From positions 1 through 34,253 of the forward strand of contig JBAXLO010000019.1 of NCBI GenBank assembly GCA_037134755.1: a stretch of 34,253 nucleotides of DNA, in the 5' to 3' direction. Shown here piece by piece: positions 24,594-33,028 of this stretch. The position numbers and the translations under genes were made by a program. This DNA is from JBAXLO01 sp037134755. GTDB lineage: Bacteria; Bacteroidota; Bacteroidia; Bacteroidales; JACABE01. The notes under the pieces were generated by a model. That model saw only the letters and a list, made by a program, of their open reading frames with translations, was not told the DNA's origin and did no database searches. Every line of letters starts with the position of its first letter. Position 1 is the first letter of the stretch.

Positions 24594-25664
24594 ATGGATA
24601 CTGAAAATAACATAGGAGAAGTATTTAGAGAAGCTTTCAAAGATTTTGAAAGAAAGCCATCTGAAAATGTCTGGACAAATATTGAGTCAAAGGCTAAAGC
24701 TCCCTCTTTTTATAATAAACTTATAAGAAATAAGACTAATATACTTATTGGTTCTACTGCAATTATTATCGTAGCAAGTGTAGCATATTTCTTATTAAAT
24801 CAAACAAATAATAAATCAAATAATAACGAACAATCTATAATAACAACTAATAACAATTATAAAACTCAAAATACAAATAACACTAGCCTGAATAGCAATA
24901 AACAAATAGTTGCTAATACAACTGATTCAAAAAACACTACTCCTAATAATGTTAATGAAATAGTAAAAACGAAAGATACAGTTGGAACTACTACTATCCC
25001 AAAACCTGCTAACTATATTCCAAAACAAGTAGAGAACAATGAGAAGCCAACAAATGCTAATACACCAGCTACTACAATTCCTAAAACGAACAATACTAAT
25101 AGTACTAATAATACAAATTCACAGAAACCACAAACTAATAAAAACTATAATGTAGTTGCTAATAATCCTGTCGATAATACACCAATTACCTTTACTCCTG
25201 ACCAGACAATTTGTAAAGGTGATAAAGTTAAATTAGAAGTTAAAGGAGGAGTCACCTACTTATGGAGCACTGGGGAAAGAACACAGTATGTTCTTGTTAA
25301 TCCAACTTCAACAACAGATTATAGTGTCATAGTAACAGATAGTAAAGGTGCAATTAAGTCCGGATTAATTACAGTCAATGTTAGTGACTGCGAAGCTTTA
25401 ATGGTTCCTAATGCATTTGCTCCAAATGGAGAAGGAAAAGCAGCTATCTTTAAAGCTTATGGAAATAATATAAGAAACTTTGAAATGATAGTTTATTCAC
25501 GTTCCGGTCAGATAGTATTTTCGTCAAAGAATATTGACGAAGGATGGAATGGTACTTTTAGTGGAAATAATGCACCAATGGGAGTATATGTTTATAGAAT
25601 AAGTTATATAGATCAACTAAATACACCACATATTTTAAACGGGCATGTAAGCCTAATTAGATAA
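24594..25664 (+). CDS. Membrane protein with anti-sigma position and type IX sorting domain
   Basis: This 356-residue protein has four parts. (1) A cytoplasmic N-terminus (1-48) with a motif common in Bacteroidota proteins encoded after ECF sigma genes (VFREAFKDFERKPSENVW). (2) A transmembrane helix at about 49-68 (NILIGSTAIIIVASVAYFLL). (3) A 125-residue linker dominated by N, T and P. (4) A beta-rich Ig/PKD-like part (about 200-265) and a type B gliding-motility C-terminal domain (269-356: MVPNAFAPNGEG, MIVYSRSGQIVFSS, EGWNGTFSG, GVYVYRISY, NGHVSLIR). Such C-terminal domains normally direct proteins through the type IX system, yet the N-terminal anchor is not a classical cleavable signal. 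It is translationally close to both neighbours (8 and 7 bases). An anti-sigma role is inferred from position. Confidence 0.82.
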   Translation: MDTENNIGEVFREAFKDFERKPSENVWTNIESKAKAPSFYNKLIRNKTNILIGSTAIIIVASVAYFLLNQTNNKSNNNEQSIITTNNNYKTQNTNNTSLNSNKQIVANTTDSKNTTPNNVNEIVKTKDTVGTTTIPKPANYIPKQVENNEKPTNANTPATTIPKTNNTNSTNNTNSQKPQTNKNYNVVANNPVDNTPITFTPDQTICKGDKVKLEVKGGVTYLWSTGERTQYVLVNPTSTTDYSVIVTDSKGAIKSGLITVNVSDCEALMVPNAFAPNGEGKAAIFKAYGNNIRNFEMIVYSRSGQIVFSSKNIDEGWNGTFSGNNAPMGVYVYRISYIDQLNTPHILNGHVSLIR

Positions 25665-25671
25665 AGAAATT

Positions 25672-26982
25672 ATGTTTCAAATTATAGATAGAACAATTAC
25701 CCCAGAGATAAAATTATTTAATACAGAATTAGAAGGAATAAACTTAATAAAACCAATAATATTTTATTTAAACAACAATATCCCGATTTACCAAGTTAAT
25801 GTTGGTGAACAGGATGTTGTTAAAATAGAATTCATATTTGCAGCAGGTTCCTGTTTTCAGGATAAAAATTTAACTGCATCATTCACTAATCAATTATTAA
25901 CTGAAGGCACAATTAACTATAAATCTGAAAAGATTTCAGAAGTATTAGATTACTATGGCGCCTTTGTGGAAAAAGAAGTTGACAGAGATTACGCTTCTAT
26001 CATTGTTTATGTATTAAGAAAACATTTAAATTCAATTCTTCCTATTATAGAGGAAGTAATCAAATCACCTGTCTTTCCGGAAGAAGAACTTTCGATATTG
26101 ATAAATAAACAAAGGAGTCAGTTTGTTATAAATACTCAGAAGGTAATGTTTATTGCAAGATCTAAGTTTACTGAGTTTATTTATGGAGAAGATCATCCTT
26201 ACGGGAGAAATTCAAAACTTGAAGATTTTGACAATATAAAAAGAGAAGATGTTGTAGACTTTTATAATAAGCATTATCATTCTAATAATTGTAAGGTAAT
26301 AGTTGCAGGTAAAGTAGATCAAGATTTGATTAATAGTTTAAATACTCATTTTGGAGTTGATAGTTGGGGACAAAAAGATAGTCAATCTTCAATTTTAGAT
26401 TTTAATGTTAATAATCTAAACTCAAAGAAGAATTTCATAGATAAAGAAGATTCAGTGCAATCTGCTATAAGGATTGGTAAGGTTCTTTTTAATATGCATA
26501 ATGAAGATTATATTAAATTACAGATATTAAATACAGTAATTGGAGGCTATTTTGGTTCGAGATTAATGAAAAACATTAGAGAAGATAAAGGTTTTACTTA
26601 TGGGATAGGTTCTGCAATTATACCTTTAAAGAATTCTGCTTATTTCTTTATCTCAGCTGAAACCGGATCAGATGTAACTTTTCAAGCAGTAGAAGAGATA
26701 TATAAGGAATTAAATAAATTAAAAGAGCACCCAATATCTTATGAGGAATTAGATCTAGTTAAGAATTATAAAACCGGAGAAATAATGAGAAGTTTAGATG
26801 GTCCTTTTGCTATATCTGACCTTACTAAATTAACAATACAATTTGATTTAGATGCTAATTACTTTAGTAGATATCTTTCTGTAATAAGAAATATAACTTC
26901 ATCTGAATTACAAGAACTAGCCATAAAATACTTTAATGAGAGTGATTTATATGAACTAATTGTTGGGAAGAATAATAAATAA
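25672..26982 (+). CDS. M16-family protein, non-catalytic partner
   Basis: This 436-residue M16-fold protein lacks the HxxEH zinc motif where it should be (the strand VKIEFIFAAGSC runs into FQDKNLTASFTNQLLTEG). It keeps the C-domain block GGYFGSRLMKNIREDKGFTYGIGS, whose Arg and Tyr in catalytic partners help bind substrate. This is the classic inactive half of a two-chain M16 peptidase, so it probably pairs with the zinc-bearing protein encoded at 22743. No signal peptide is visible. It starts 7 bases after the membrane CTD protein. Confidence 0.9.
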   Translation: MFQIIDRTITPEIKLFNTELEGINLIKPIIFYLNNNIPIYQVNVGEQDVVKIEFIFAAGSCFQDKNLTASFTNQLLTEGTINYKSEKISEVLDYYGAFVEKEVDRDYASIIVYVLRKHLNSILPIIEEVIKSPVFPEEELSILINKQRSQFVINTQKVMFIARSKFTEFIYGEDHPYGRNSKLEDFDNIKREDVVDFYNKHYHSNNCKVIVAGKVDQDLINSLNTHFGVDSWGQKDSQSSILDFNVNNLNSKKNFIDKEDSVQSAIRIGKVLFNMHNEDYIKLQILNTVIGGYFGSRLMKNIREDKGFTYGIGSAIIPLKNSAYFFISAETGSDVTFQAVEEIYKELNKLKEHPISYEELDLVKNYKTGEIMRSLDGPFAISDLTKLTIQFDLDANYFSRYLSVIRNITSSELQELAIKYFNESDLYELIVGKNNK

Positions 26983-27026
26983 TAATAAAACAACATTGTC
27001 TTCGTTTTGTAACATATAGCTATTGA

Positions 27027-29048
27027 ATGAAAACAAAACTTCTAATATTATTTTTTATATTGCTAACAATAAAGCTTGATGCATTAACAGCACCCGAGCT
27101 TCATTGTATAGCTGTAAATAATAATGGAAGTGTAACTTTAACCTGGACAACTCCCGTTGATATCACAAGTTTTGATAGTTATCATATCTTTAAATCAAAT
27201 ACTTTAAATGGTACATATTTAGATATTGGAAGTGTTTCGAATGTTAATCAAACAACTTATACAGATAATACAATTAATGCAAATACTCAATCCTATTTTT
27301 ATTATGTAAATTGTCTTTCTACTTCGGGGACTTACACAACACCATTTGATACTTTGCAAAGTATTTTATTAAATGTTACCAATGTAATGGGTAATGCGAA
27401 TTTAGTTTGGAATCCAATTCATAATCCTGCATTAAGTACAACAGAATTGTATTATAAAATAAATAGAGAGAATAAGACTTTATTAATCTGGCAGTTTTTA
27501 GATTCAACTTTGTTAACTCAATACAATAACACCGTAAATGTTTGTCATGATACTTTAAACTATTATGTAGAAATAGGTGATGCTTCCGGATGTATATCTG
27601 TCTCTTCAATTGCTGGGGATTTGTTTGTTGACCAGAATCCACCAATACCTGTTAGCTTTGATACTGTTAGTGTAGATAATGTTAATGTTAAAGTTATTCT
27701 TGGTTGGCAACCAAGTCCATCTGTTGATACTAAAGGTTATTATATTTGCAGGGGATCCCCTTGTACAACATTAGCAACTATTATGGGGAGGTTTACTACA
27801 TTTTATACTGATTTAACTTCAACACCTAATACAAGTTCATTTACCTACAGGATTGCTGCTTTTGATAGTTGCGGCAATATAAGTATCTATAGCGAAAATC
27901 AAAATTCAATGCTGTTACAATCTTCTGAAGATATATGTAATGATAAAATAGAACTAAACTGGAATTCATATATTAATATGAATCCACAGTTGTTGGGATA
28001 TAGAGTGATGTTGAGTATCAATGGAGGATCTTATAATAGTGTTGCTTCTCTTTCTACAAATGTATTATCATATACCTATACAGGTTTAATTGACAATACT
28101 GATTATTGTTTTTATATTCAGGCTTATGATAATTCAAATACTAAAACATCCAGTTCGAATATTAATTGCCACCATATAATATTAGCTCATAATTCTACCT
28201 TTTTATATATTAGACATGCTTCTGTTATTAATAATGTTGTAGAAATTAAAGTTTATACTGATACTGCTGTGCAAATTAATGGATATAACATTTTAAGATC
28301 AGAAACTCCTACAGGTCCTTTTATACAGATAATGAACTTGCCTTATAATTCATTGCCTAATTTTACTGTTATAGATAATAATGTAAATGTAATGAATCAA
28401 ATATATTATTATAAAATTGAAGAAATTAATAGTTGTGGTACTATAGGAATAACTTCAAATACAGCTCATACAATATTATTAAAAACAAAAACTATAGATA
28501 ATTTTACAAACGAGCTGTCCTGGAATCAATATGGTGATTGGGCAGGTAATGTAGAGTCTTATGATGTTTATAGAAGTAGTAATGGTGGTTCTTCATTTAA
28601 TTTTGTAAAAAATATTAATGCCGGAATAACTAATTATATTTTCTCTGATGATGTTTCAAACTTTACAATTGGACAAGGAGAGTTTTATTATTATGTTATA
28701 GCTAAAGAATACCCAAATTTCACGTATCCTTTTACTGAAGAGAGTTATTCTAATGTTTCAAGTGTGGAACAAACACCTTATATGTATATTCCTAATGCGT
28801 TTTGCCCTCAAGGAATTAATAAGGAATTTAAACCTGTGGCAGGCTTCATCAGTGCTCAGAATTATTTAATGCAGATATATAATCGTTTTGGTCAGTTAAT
28901 ATTTGAAACTGATAATCCAAGTATTGGTTGGGACGGTAAGCAAAAAAATGAATATGTACAATCTGGAGTTTATGTTTATTTGATAAGTTATGAAATGCCT
29001 AACAATCAGGTTGTGCAAAGGAAAGGACATGTAACAGTTGTATATTGA
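27027..29048 (+). CDS. Secreted fibronectin-III-like protein with type IX sorting domain
   Basis: This 673-residue protein has a Sec signal peptide (MKTKLLILFFILLTIKLDA). Several fibronectin-III-like modules follow (for example VTLTWTTPVDITSFDSYHIFKS, VILGWQPSPSVDTKGYYICRG, IELNWNSYINMNPQLLGYRVML, NELSWNQYGDWAGNVESYDVYRS). The end is a type B gliding-motility C-terminal domain (about 587-673: YIPNAFCPQG, MQIYNRFGQLIFET, IGWDGKQ, SGVYVYLISYE, KGHVTVVY). It should be exported across the outer membrane by the type IX system and displayed or released. It follows the inactive M16 gene by 44 bases. It is the only gene here whose stop codon is TGA, and a TAA follows immediately in frame. Confidence 0.88.
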   Translation: MKTKLLILFFILLTIKLDALTAPELHCIAVNNNGSVTLTWTTPVDITSFDSYHIFKSNTLNGTYLDIGSVSNVNQTTYTDNTINANTQSYFYYVNCLSTSGTYTTPFDTLQSILLNVTNVMGNANLVWNPIHNPALSTTELYYKINRENKTLLIWQFLDSTLLTQYNNTVNVCHDTLNYYVEIGDASGCISVSSIAGDLFVDQNPPIPVSFDTVSVDNVNVKVILGWQPSPSVDTKGYYICRGSPCTTLATIMGRFTTFYTDLTSTPNTSSFTYRIAAFDSCGNISIYSENQNSMLLQSSEDICNDKIELNWNSYINMNPQLLGYRVMLSINGGSYNSVASLSTNVLSYTYTGLIDNTDYCFYIQAYDNSNTKTSSSNINCHHIILAHNSTFLYIRHASVINNVVEIKVYTDTAVQINGYNILRSETPTGPFIQIMNLPYNSLPNFTVIDNNVNVMNQIYYYKIEEINSCGTIGITSNTAHTILLKTKTIDNFTNELSWNQYGDWAGNVESYDVYRSSNGGSSFNFVKNINAGITNYIFSDDVSNFTIGQGEFYYYVIAKEYPNFTYPFTEESYSNVSSVEQTPYMYIPNAFCPQGINKEFKPVAGFISAQNYLMQIYNRFGQLIFETDNPSIGWDGKQKNEYVQSGVYVYLISYEMPNNQVVQRKGHVTVVY

Positions 29049-29069
29049 TAATTTATTTATGAAATATAT

Positions 29070-29100
29070 TTTGCTAATTAAAAAATAATTACTACTTTTG
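29070..29100 (+). promoter_or_regulatory. Promoter of rpmH
   Basis: TTTG (29070-29073), a 19-base spacer and TACTTTTG (29093-29100) match the Bacteroidota promoter exactly, 20 bases before the rpmH ATG. Confidence 0.78.
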
Positions 29101-29120
29101 CACTCCATAAAATTTGAACA

Positions 29121-29276
29121 ATGAAAAGAACATTTCAACCATCAGTAAGAAAGAGAAGAAACAAACACGGTTTCAGAGAAAGAATGGCTAGCGCTAATGG
29201 ACGTAGGGTTTTAAATGCTAGAAGAGCTAAACATAGAAAGAAATTAACTGTTTCTGACGAAAAAAATAATAGATAA
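29121..29276 (+). CDS. rpmH: Ribosomal protein bL34
   Basis: This 51-residue basic protein is the 50S subunit protein L34. It begins MKRTFQPSVRKRRNKHGFRE and continues RMASANGRRVLNARRAKHRK before an extended tail ending SDEKNNR. It has its own strong promoter and a terminator about 55 bases after the stop. The usual partner rnpA is not next to it here, and no dnaA or origin-like sequence is visible. Confidence 0.97.
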   Translation: MKRTFQPSVRKRRNKHGFRERMASANGRRVLNARRAKHRKKLTVSDEKNNR

Positions 29277-29331
29277 TTTATTTTATCTAATTGGTTTTTT
29301 TGATATAGTATTTAAGATTTTAAGATATTTC

Positions 29332-29366
29332 AAAAAAAGGACGATACCTAATATCGTCCTTTTTTT
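29332..29366. terminator. Bidirectional terminator hairpin
   Basis: A7-GGACGATA (29332-29346) pairs with TATCGTCC-T7 (29352-29366) around a 5-base loop, between rpmH (plus) and the minus-strand gene ending at 29425. Confidence 0.9.
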
Positions 29367-29424
29367 GTTTGTGTAGTATCCTATGATTTTTGATAAACTA
29401 TTAGATTCATTTCATTGCAATTGC

Positions 29425-30942
29425 CTAGTCTTTATTAATCATATTTAAAATATCATCAATATATTCCCTATTATTTGACAATCTTGGGATTTTATGTTGT
29501 CCTCCAAGTTTCCCCTTTGTTTTAAGCCATTTATAGAAAGTTCCTTTTGGTACAGATTTTACAATAGGAAGTTTAAGAATTAGATTATGATATCGCTTAG
29601 CTTCATAATCCGAATTGATAGACTTTAATGCATTATCTAATATTTCAGTAAAGTATTCAATACTTTCGGGCATATTTTCAAATTCAATCAACCATTCATG
29701 TGAAGCTGAATTTTTTTCATTCAAATAGACTGGTGCTGCTGTAAACTCATTAATTATTGCTCCGGACTTTTCGCAAGCAATTGCCAACGCATTCAACGCA
29801 TTATCAACTATAATTTCTTCTCCAAAAGCATTAATAAAATTCTTTGTTCTTCCTGTTATCTTTATTCTAAATGGATTGAGCGAAGTAAATTTTACAGTGT
29901 CACCAATAATGTATCTCCATAAACCTGAATTAGTAGATATTACAATTGCATAATTAACATCAATTTCAACCTGATCTAAAGATAAAGTTATTGGGGAGTC
30001 TGTATCAAATTGATCCATAGGAATAAATTCGTAGTAGATACCATAATCAAGCATTAGTAATAACTCATCTGATAATGAAATATCTTGAATTCCAAAGAAA
30101 CCTTCCGTAGCATTATATGTTTCAAGATAATTCATTTTATAAGTAGGCAGTATTTTATTAAACTGTTCCTTGTATGGTGAAAAATTTACACCTCCATGGA
30201 AATAAGCTTCTAGTTCGGGCCAAACTTCTTGAATGTTTGTCTTTCCTGTTATTTCTAATATTTTTTTTAATAATAATAAAGTCCATGACGGAACCCCGGA
30301 TAGATTAGTAACGTTATGATTAATAGTAGCCATAGCCATTTTCTCAATCTTCCCTTCCCACTCATCCATTAAAGCAATGGTTTTATTTGGAACCCTAATA
30401 AACTCGGCCCAAAAGGGTAGGTTTTCAATTATAATTGCGGATAGGTCTCCATAATAGGACTCATTATTAATTTCATTTATCCTGTGACTACCTCCTAAAG
30501 CCAATCCTCTGCCATTAAAGATCATAGAATCAGGATAATTATTGCAATAAATTGACAACATATCCTTGCCTCCTTTAAAATGGCATTCAATTAAAGATTC
30601 CTCACTTACGGGGATAAATTTACTCTTGTCACTAGTTGTCCCTGAGGATTTAGCAAACCATTTTATATCACCATCCCACAAGATATTTTGCTCACCAGCC
30701 ATCAAACGGTCTATATATGGTTTTAAAGAGTTATAATCATTTAAAGGAACTCTTTCTTTAAATTGTTCCAGTTTAGTTATTGATTTATATTCGTGTTTCA
30801 CTCCCCATTCAGTATCTTTTGCTGAATAAATTAATTTCTTAAGCCATTCATTTTGTACCTCGTGAGGGTATTTCATAAAGAGTTCAATTTGAAGAATCCT
30901 CTTCTTCATCAACCATGATAATACAGTGTTTATTAGTTCCAT
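29425..30942 (-). CDS. Bacterial GH3-family acyl-adenylating enzyme
   Basis: This protein of about 505 residues belongs to the GH3 (auxin-responsive promoter) family, adenylate-forming enzymes that activate a carboxylic acid with ATP and join it to an amine or thiol. The ATP-binding motifs are visible: KSSGTTSDKSKFIPVS (motif I), LETYNATEGFFGIQD (motif II) and WRYIIGDTVKFTS (motif III), plus GVPSWTLLLLK. The bacterial substrate is unknown. I chose the ATG at 30942, not an upstream TTG at 30966, because the -7 promoter box overlaps that TTG. It is single-gene and cytoplasmic. Confidence 0.9.
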   Translation of the reverse strand: MELINTVLSWLMKKRILQIELFMKYPHEVQNEWLKKLIYSAKDTEWGVKHEYKSITKLEQFKERVPLNDYNSLKPYIDRLMAGEQNILWDGDIKWFAKSSGTTSDKSKFIPVSEESLIECHFKGGKDMLSIYCNNYPDSMIFNGRGLALGGSHRINEINNESYYGDLSAIIIENLPFWAEFIRVPNKTIALMDEWEGKIEKMAMATINHNVTNLSGVPSWTLLLLKKILEITGKTNIQEVWPELEAYFHGGVNFSPYKEQFNKILPTYKMNYLETYNATEGFFGIQDISLSDELLLMLDYGIYYEFIPMDQFDTDSPITLSLDQVEIDVNYAIVISTNSGLWRYIIGDTVKFTSLNPFRIKITGRTKNFINAFGEEIIVDNALNALAIACEKSGAIINEFTAAPVYLNEKNSASHEWLIEFENMPESIEYFTEILDNALKSINSDYEAKRYHNLILKLPIVKSVPKGTFYKWLKTKGKLGGQHKIPRLSNNREYIDDILNMINKD

Positions 30943-30963
30943 GTTATAAATTAATATTAAATA

Positions 30964-30971
30964 CAAATGTA
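30964..30971 (-). promoter_or_regulatory. -7 box that fixes the GH3 gene start
   Basis: On the minus strand this reads TACATTTG, matching TAnnTTTG, with a TTG 22 bases further upstream. It lies 22 bases before the ATG at 30942 and overlaps the alternative TTG start, which therefore should not be translated. Confidence 0.6.
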
Positions 30972-31028
30972 CAAATAATATCTAACACCAAGTCAAGAAA
31001 TATTTTTTATTTAATCATTTTAATATTC

Positions 31029-31036
31029 TATTTTTG
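31029..31036 (+). promoter_or_regulatory. Candidate -7 box upstream of the prenyltransferase gene
   Basis: TATTTTTG followed by CAAA, about 125 bases before the ATG at 31161. It implies a leader of about 115 bases in which I see no structure of note. Confidence 0.4.
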
Positions 31037-31160
31037 CAAAATTATAAAAGAGAAAATCTCAAATCGTATACATTTATTAATTTATTATAAAGGAATAGTG
31101 TTTTCAATTTTGTTTATATCATTTAATAGATATTAAAAAACAATGGAATAATTATATATT

Positions 31161-32036
31161 ATGTCGAAAATAAAAAACTATCTCTCTCTCGTTAAATTTG
31201 CTCACACTATTTTTGCTATGCCATTTGCTTTAGTAGGCTTTTTTTTAGCAATATCCAAATATCCTTCACCTAAATCGTGGTGGTTCTTACTTTTACTTGT
31301 AATACTTTGTATGGTATTTGCTCGTAATGCTGCTATGGGTTTCAACAGATTTATCGACAGAAAATTTGATTCTAAGAATGCTCGTACAGCTCAAAGAGAA
31401 ATCCCATCAGGAGTTATTTCACCCCAAAAAGCATTGATATTTGTAATATTAAATGCTATATTATTTATGGCTACAACTTTTTTTATGAACGATAATCATC
31501 TGGCATTCTTTCTTTCACCTGTTGCACTGATTGTTATTCTTGGTTATAGTTTAACTAAAAGATTTACTTCTCTTTGCCATCTGGTATTAGGATTAGGACT
31601 TTCCTTAGCCCCAATCGGAGCTTATATTTCGGTAAGTGGGCGGTTTCATATCATACCTGTATTACTTTCGTTTATGGTATTGTTTTGGGTTAGTGGCTTT
31701 GATATTATTTATGCTCTGCAGGACATAGATTTTGATAAATCTCAAAAACTAAAGTCCATACCCGAAGCCTTAGGAATTAAGAATTCATTATTACTTTCTA
31801 CAATTCTGCATTCATTTTCATTGATTATAATAGTTATTATTGGATTAATTGGCAATTTTGGATATATTTATTGGATTGGTGCTTTTATTTTTATTCATTT
31901 GCTCATATACCAACATATAATAGTTAAAGTTAATGATTTAAGTAAGATTAACCTTGCTTTCTTTACTACAAATGGCATTGCAAGTATTGTTTTTGGTATT
32001 TTTGCAGTGCTTGATATTCTTATAAAACTTATATAA
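31161..32036 (+). CDS. UbiA-like polyprenyltransferase
   Basis: This 291-residue integral membrane protein has about eight hydrophobic helices. The first aspartate motif is NRFIDRKFD (Asn62, Asp66, Asp70), followed by SKNARTAQREIPSG. The second is in YALQDIDFDKSQKLKSIPEALG. These bind prenyl diphosphate through Mg2+. The pattern fits the UbiA-like branch that prenylates an aromatic acid in quinone synthesis, probably menaquinone in this phylum (possibly the futalosine route), as 4-hydroxybenzoate-based ubiquinone is not expected. No other quinone genes are in the window. Confidence 0.9.
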   Translation: MSKIKNYLSLVKFAHTIFAMPFALVGFFLAISKYPSPKSWWFLLLLVILCMVFARNAAMGFNRFIDRKFDSKNARTAQREIPSGVISPQKALIFVILNAILFMATTFFMNDNHLAFFLSPVALIVILGYSLTKRFTSLCHLVLGLGLSLAPIGAYISVSGRFHIIPVLLSFMVLFWVSGFDIIYALQDIDFDKSQKLKSIPEALGIKNSLLLSTILHSFSLIIIVIIGLIGNFGYIYWIGAFIFIHLLIYQHIIVKVNDLSKINLAFFTTNGIASIVFGIFAVLDILIKLI

Positions 32037-32260
32037 ATTATAAAAATAAGCAATTTAATTTTTTAACACACTTTTTAGATAATCAAATTAATAACAATTT
32101 GATATTGTATTTTATTATTAATAATATCGAATTTGTTAATAATTATTTAACGAAATGTTATTTTTTACAAATATTATTAGTAATTTTACGAATTCTAATA
32201 AACATAATATTTAAAGTTTGAAAATATTAAATTAGAACAAAATTAAATTAAGTTTACGTA

Positions 32261-32677
32261 ATGACAAACAATCAAGACAAACAAAAAAAATATAACTGGG
32301 AATCAAAAATCATACTAATTGTTGAAGATGATATTTGCAATGCCTGTTACATAAAAGAAATACTCGACAAAACTAAAGCAGAGTGCAAGATAGCACCCAA
32401 TGCTCGCATGGCACTTAAATATTTCTATTCAACTCCAAAGATTGATCTTATCCTAATGGATCTTCAACTACCTGATATAAGTGGAATTGAATTAACTGTA
32501 AAAATTAAAGCAATAAATTCAGAAGTTCCAATTATAGCTCAAACTGCTTTTGAAAAAGAGTTTGCAAAAGCAAAATGTTTGGAAGTTGGTTGCAATGATT
32601 ATATAACTAAACCAATCAATAAAGATTCTTTATTAGAATTGATTGACAGTTACTTTAGTGATGTTCATGTAAAATAG
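32261..32677 (+). CDS. Stand-alone response-regulator receiver protein
   Basis: This 138-residue CheY-like protein carries a complete phosphoacceptor site: acidic pair Asp23-Asp24 (LIVEDD), phospho-acceptor Asp67 (LILMDLQLPDISG), Thr95 (IIAQTAF) and Lys117 (YITKPIN). There is no output domain, so it must act by protein contact or phosphotransfer. No histidine kinase is nearby, so its partner lies elsewhere. The receiver domain is preceded by about 13 polar residues. A 224-base AT-rich region without recognisable promoter precedes it. Confidence 0.92.
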   Translation: MTNNQDKQKKYNWESKIILIVEDDICNACYIKEILDKTKAECKIAPNARMALKYFYSTPKIDLILMDLQLPDISGIELTVKIKAINSEVPIIAQTAFEKEFAKAKCLEVGCNDYITKPINKDSLLELIDSYFSDVHVK

Positions 32678-32718
32678 ATGTGCTTTCATACTTTAATGCA
32701 CTACATAATAATTACTCC

Positions 32719-32750
32719 AATAATAATTAATGACAATCATTATTATTTTT
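32719..32750 (+). terminator. AT-rich terminator-like hairpin
   Basis: AATAATAAT pairs with ATTATTATT around an ATGACAATC-type loop, followed by T5, about 40 bases after the receiver gene stop. It is weak because it is almost all A and T. Confidence 0.45.
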
Positions 32751-33004
32751 AGATAATTCTCTTTTCCTATTTTTTAGCTTATAATATTTTCCTTTTTTAT
32801 TTTTGTATTGGTGAAATTCATGCACCATACAAATAAAAAAAAACGAACCTTTAAAATTTCATTTCTATAAATTTTGAGACTTATTATCACTATTTTGTTG
32901 CTAAAACAACTTGATGTTATAATAAATAAGCACTTCAATAATTATTCAATTCAGGCGTAATGGACAAAATTAATGGTAAAATCTTCTATATCCACTATAA
33001 ATAT

Positions 33005-33012
33005 TATCTTTG
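33005..33012 (+). promoter_or_regulatory. Candidate -7 box of the IS transposase
   Basis: TATCTTTG, matching TAnnTTTG, lies inside the element 17 bases before the ATG at 33029. Confidence 0.45.
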
Positions 33013-33028
33013 AAGCAAATCAAATACT

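Noticed and set aside
29040..29280. Replication origin near rpmH
   Set aside because: No dnaA, rnpA or cluster of DnaA boxes is visible; rpmH alone is not evidence of an origin in this phylum.
30943..30966. Longer start (TTG at 30966) for the GH3-like gene
   Set aside because: It overlaps the -7 promoter box TACATTTG; the ATG at 30942 begins where family similarity begins.
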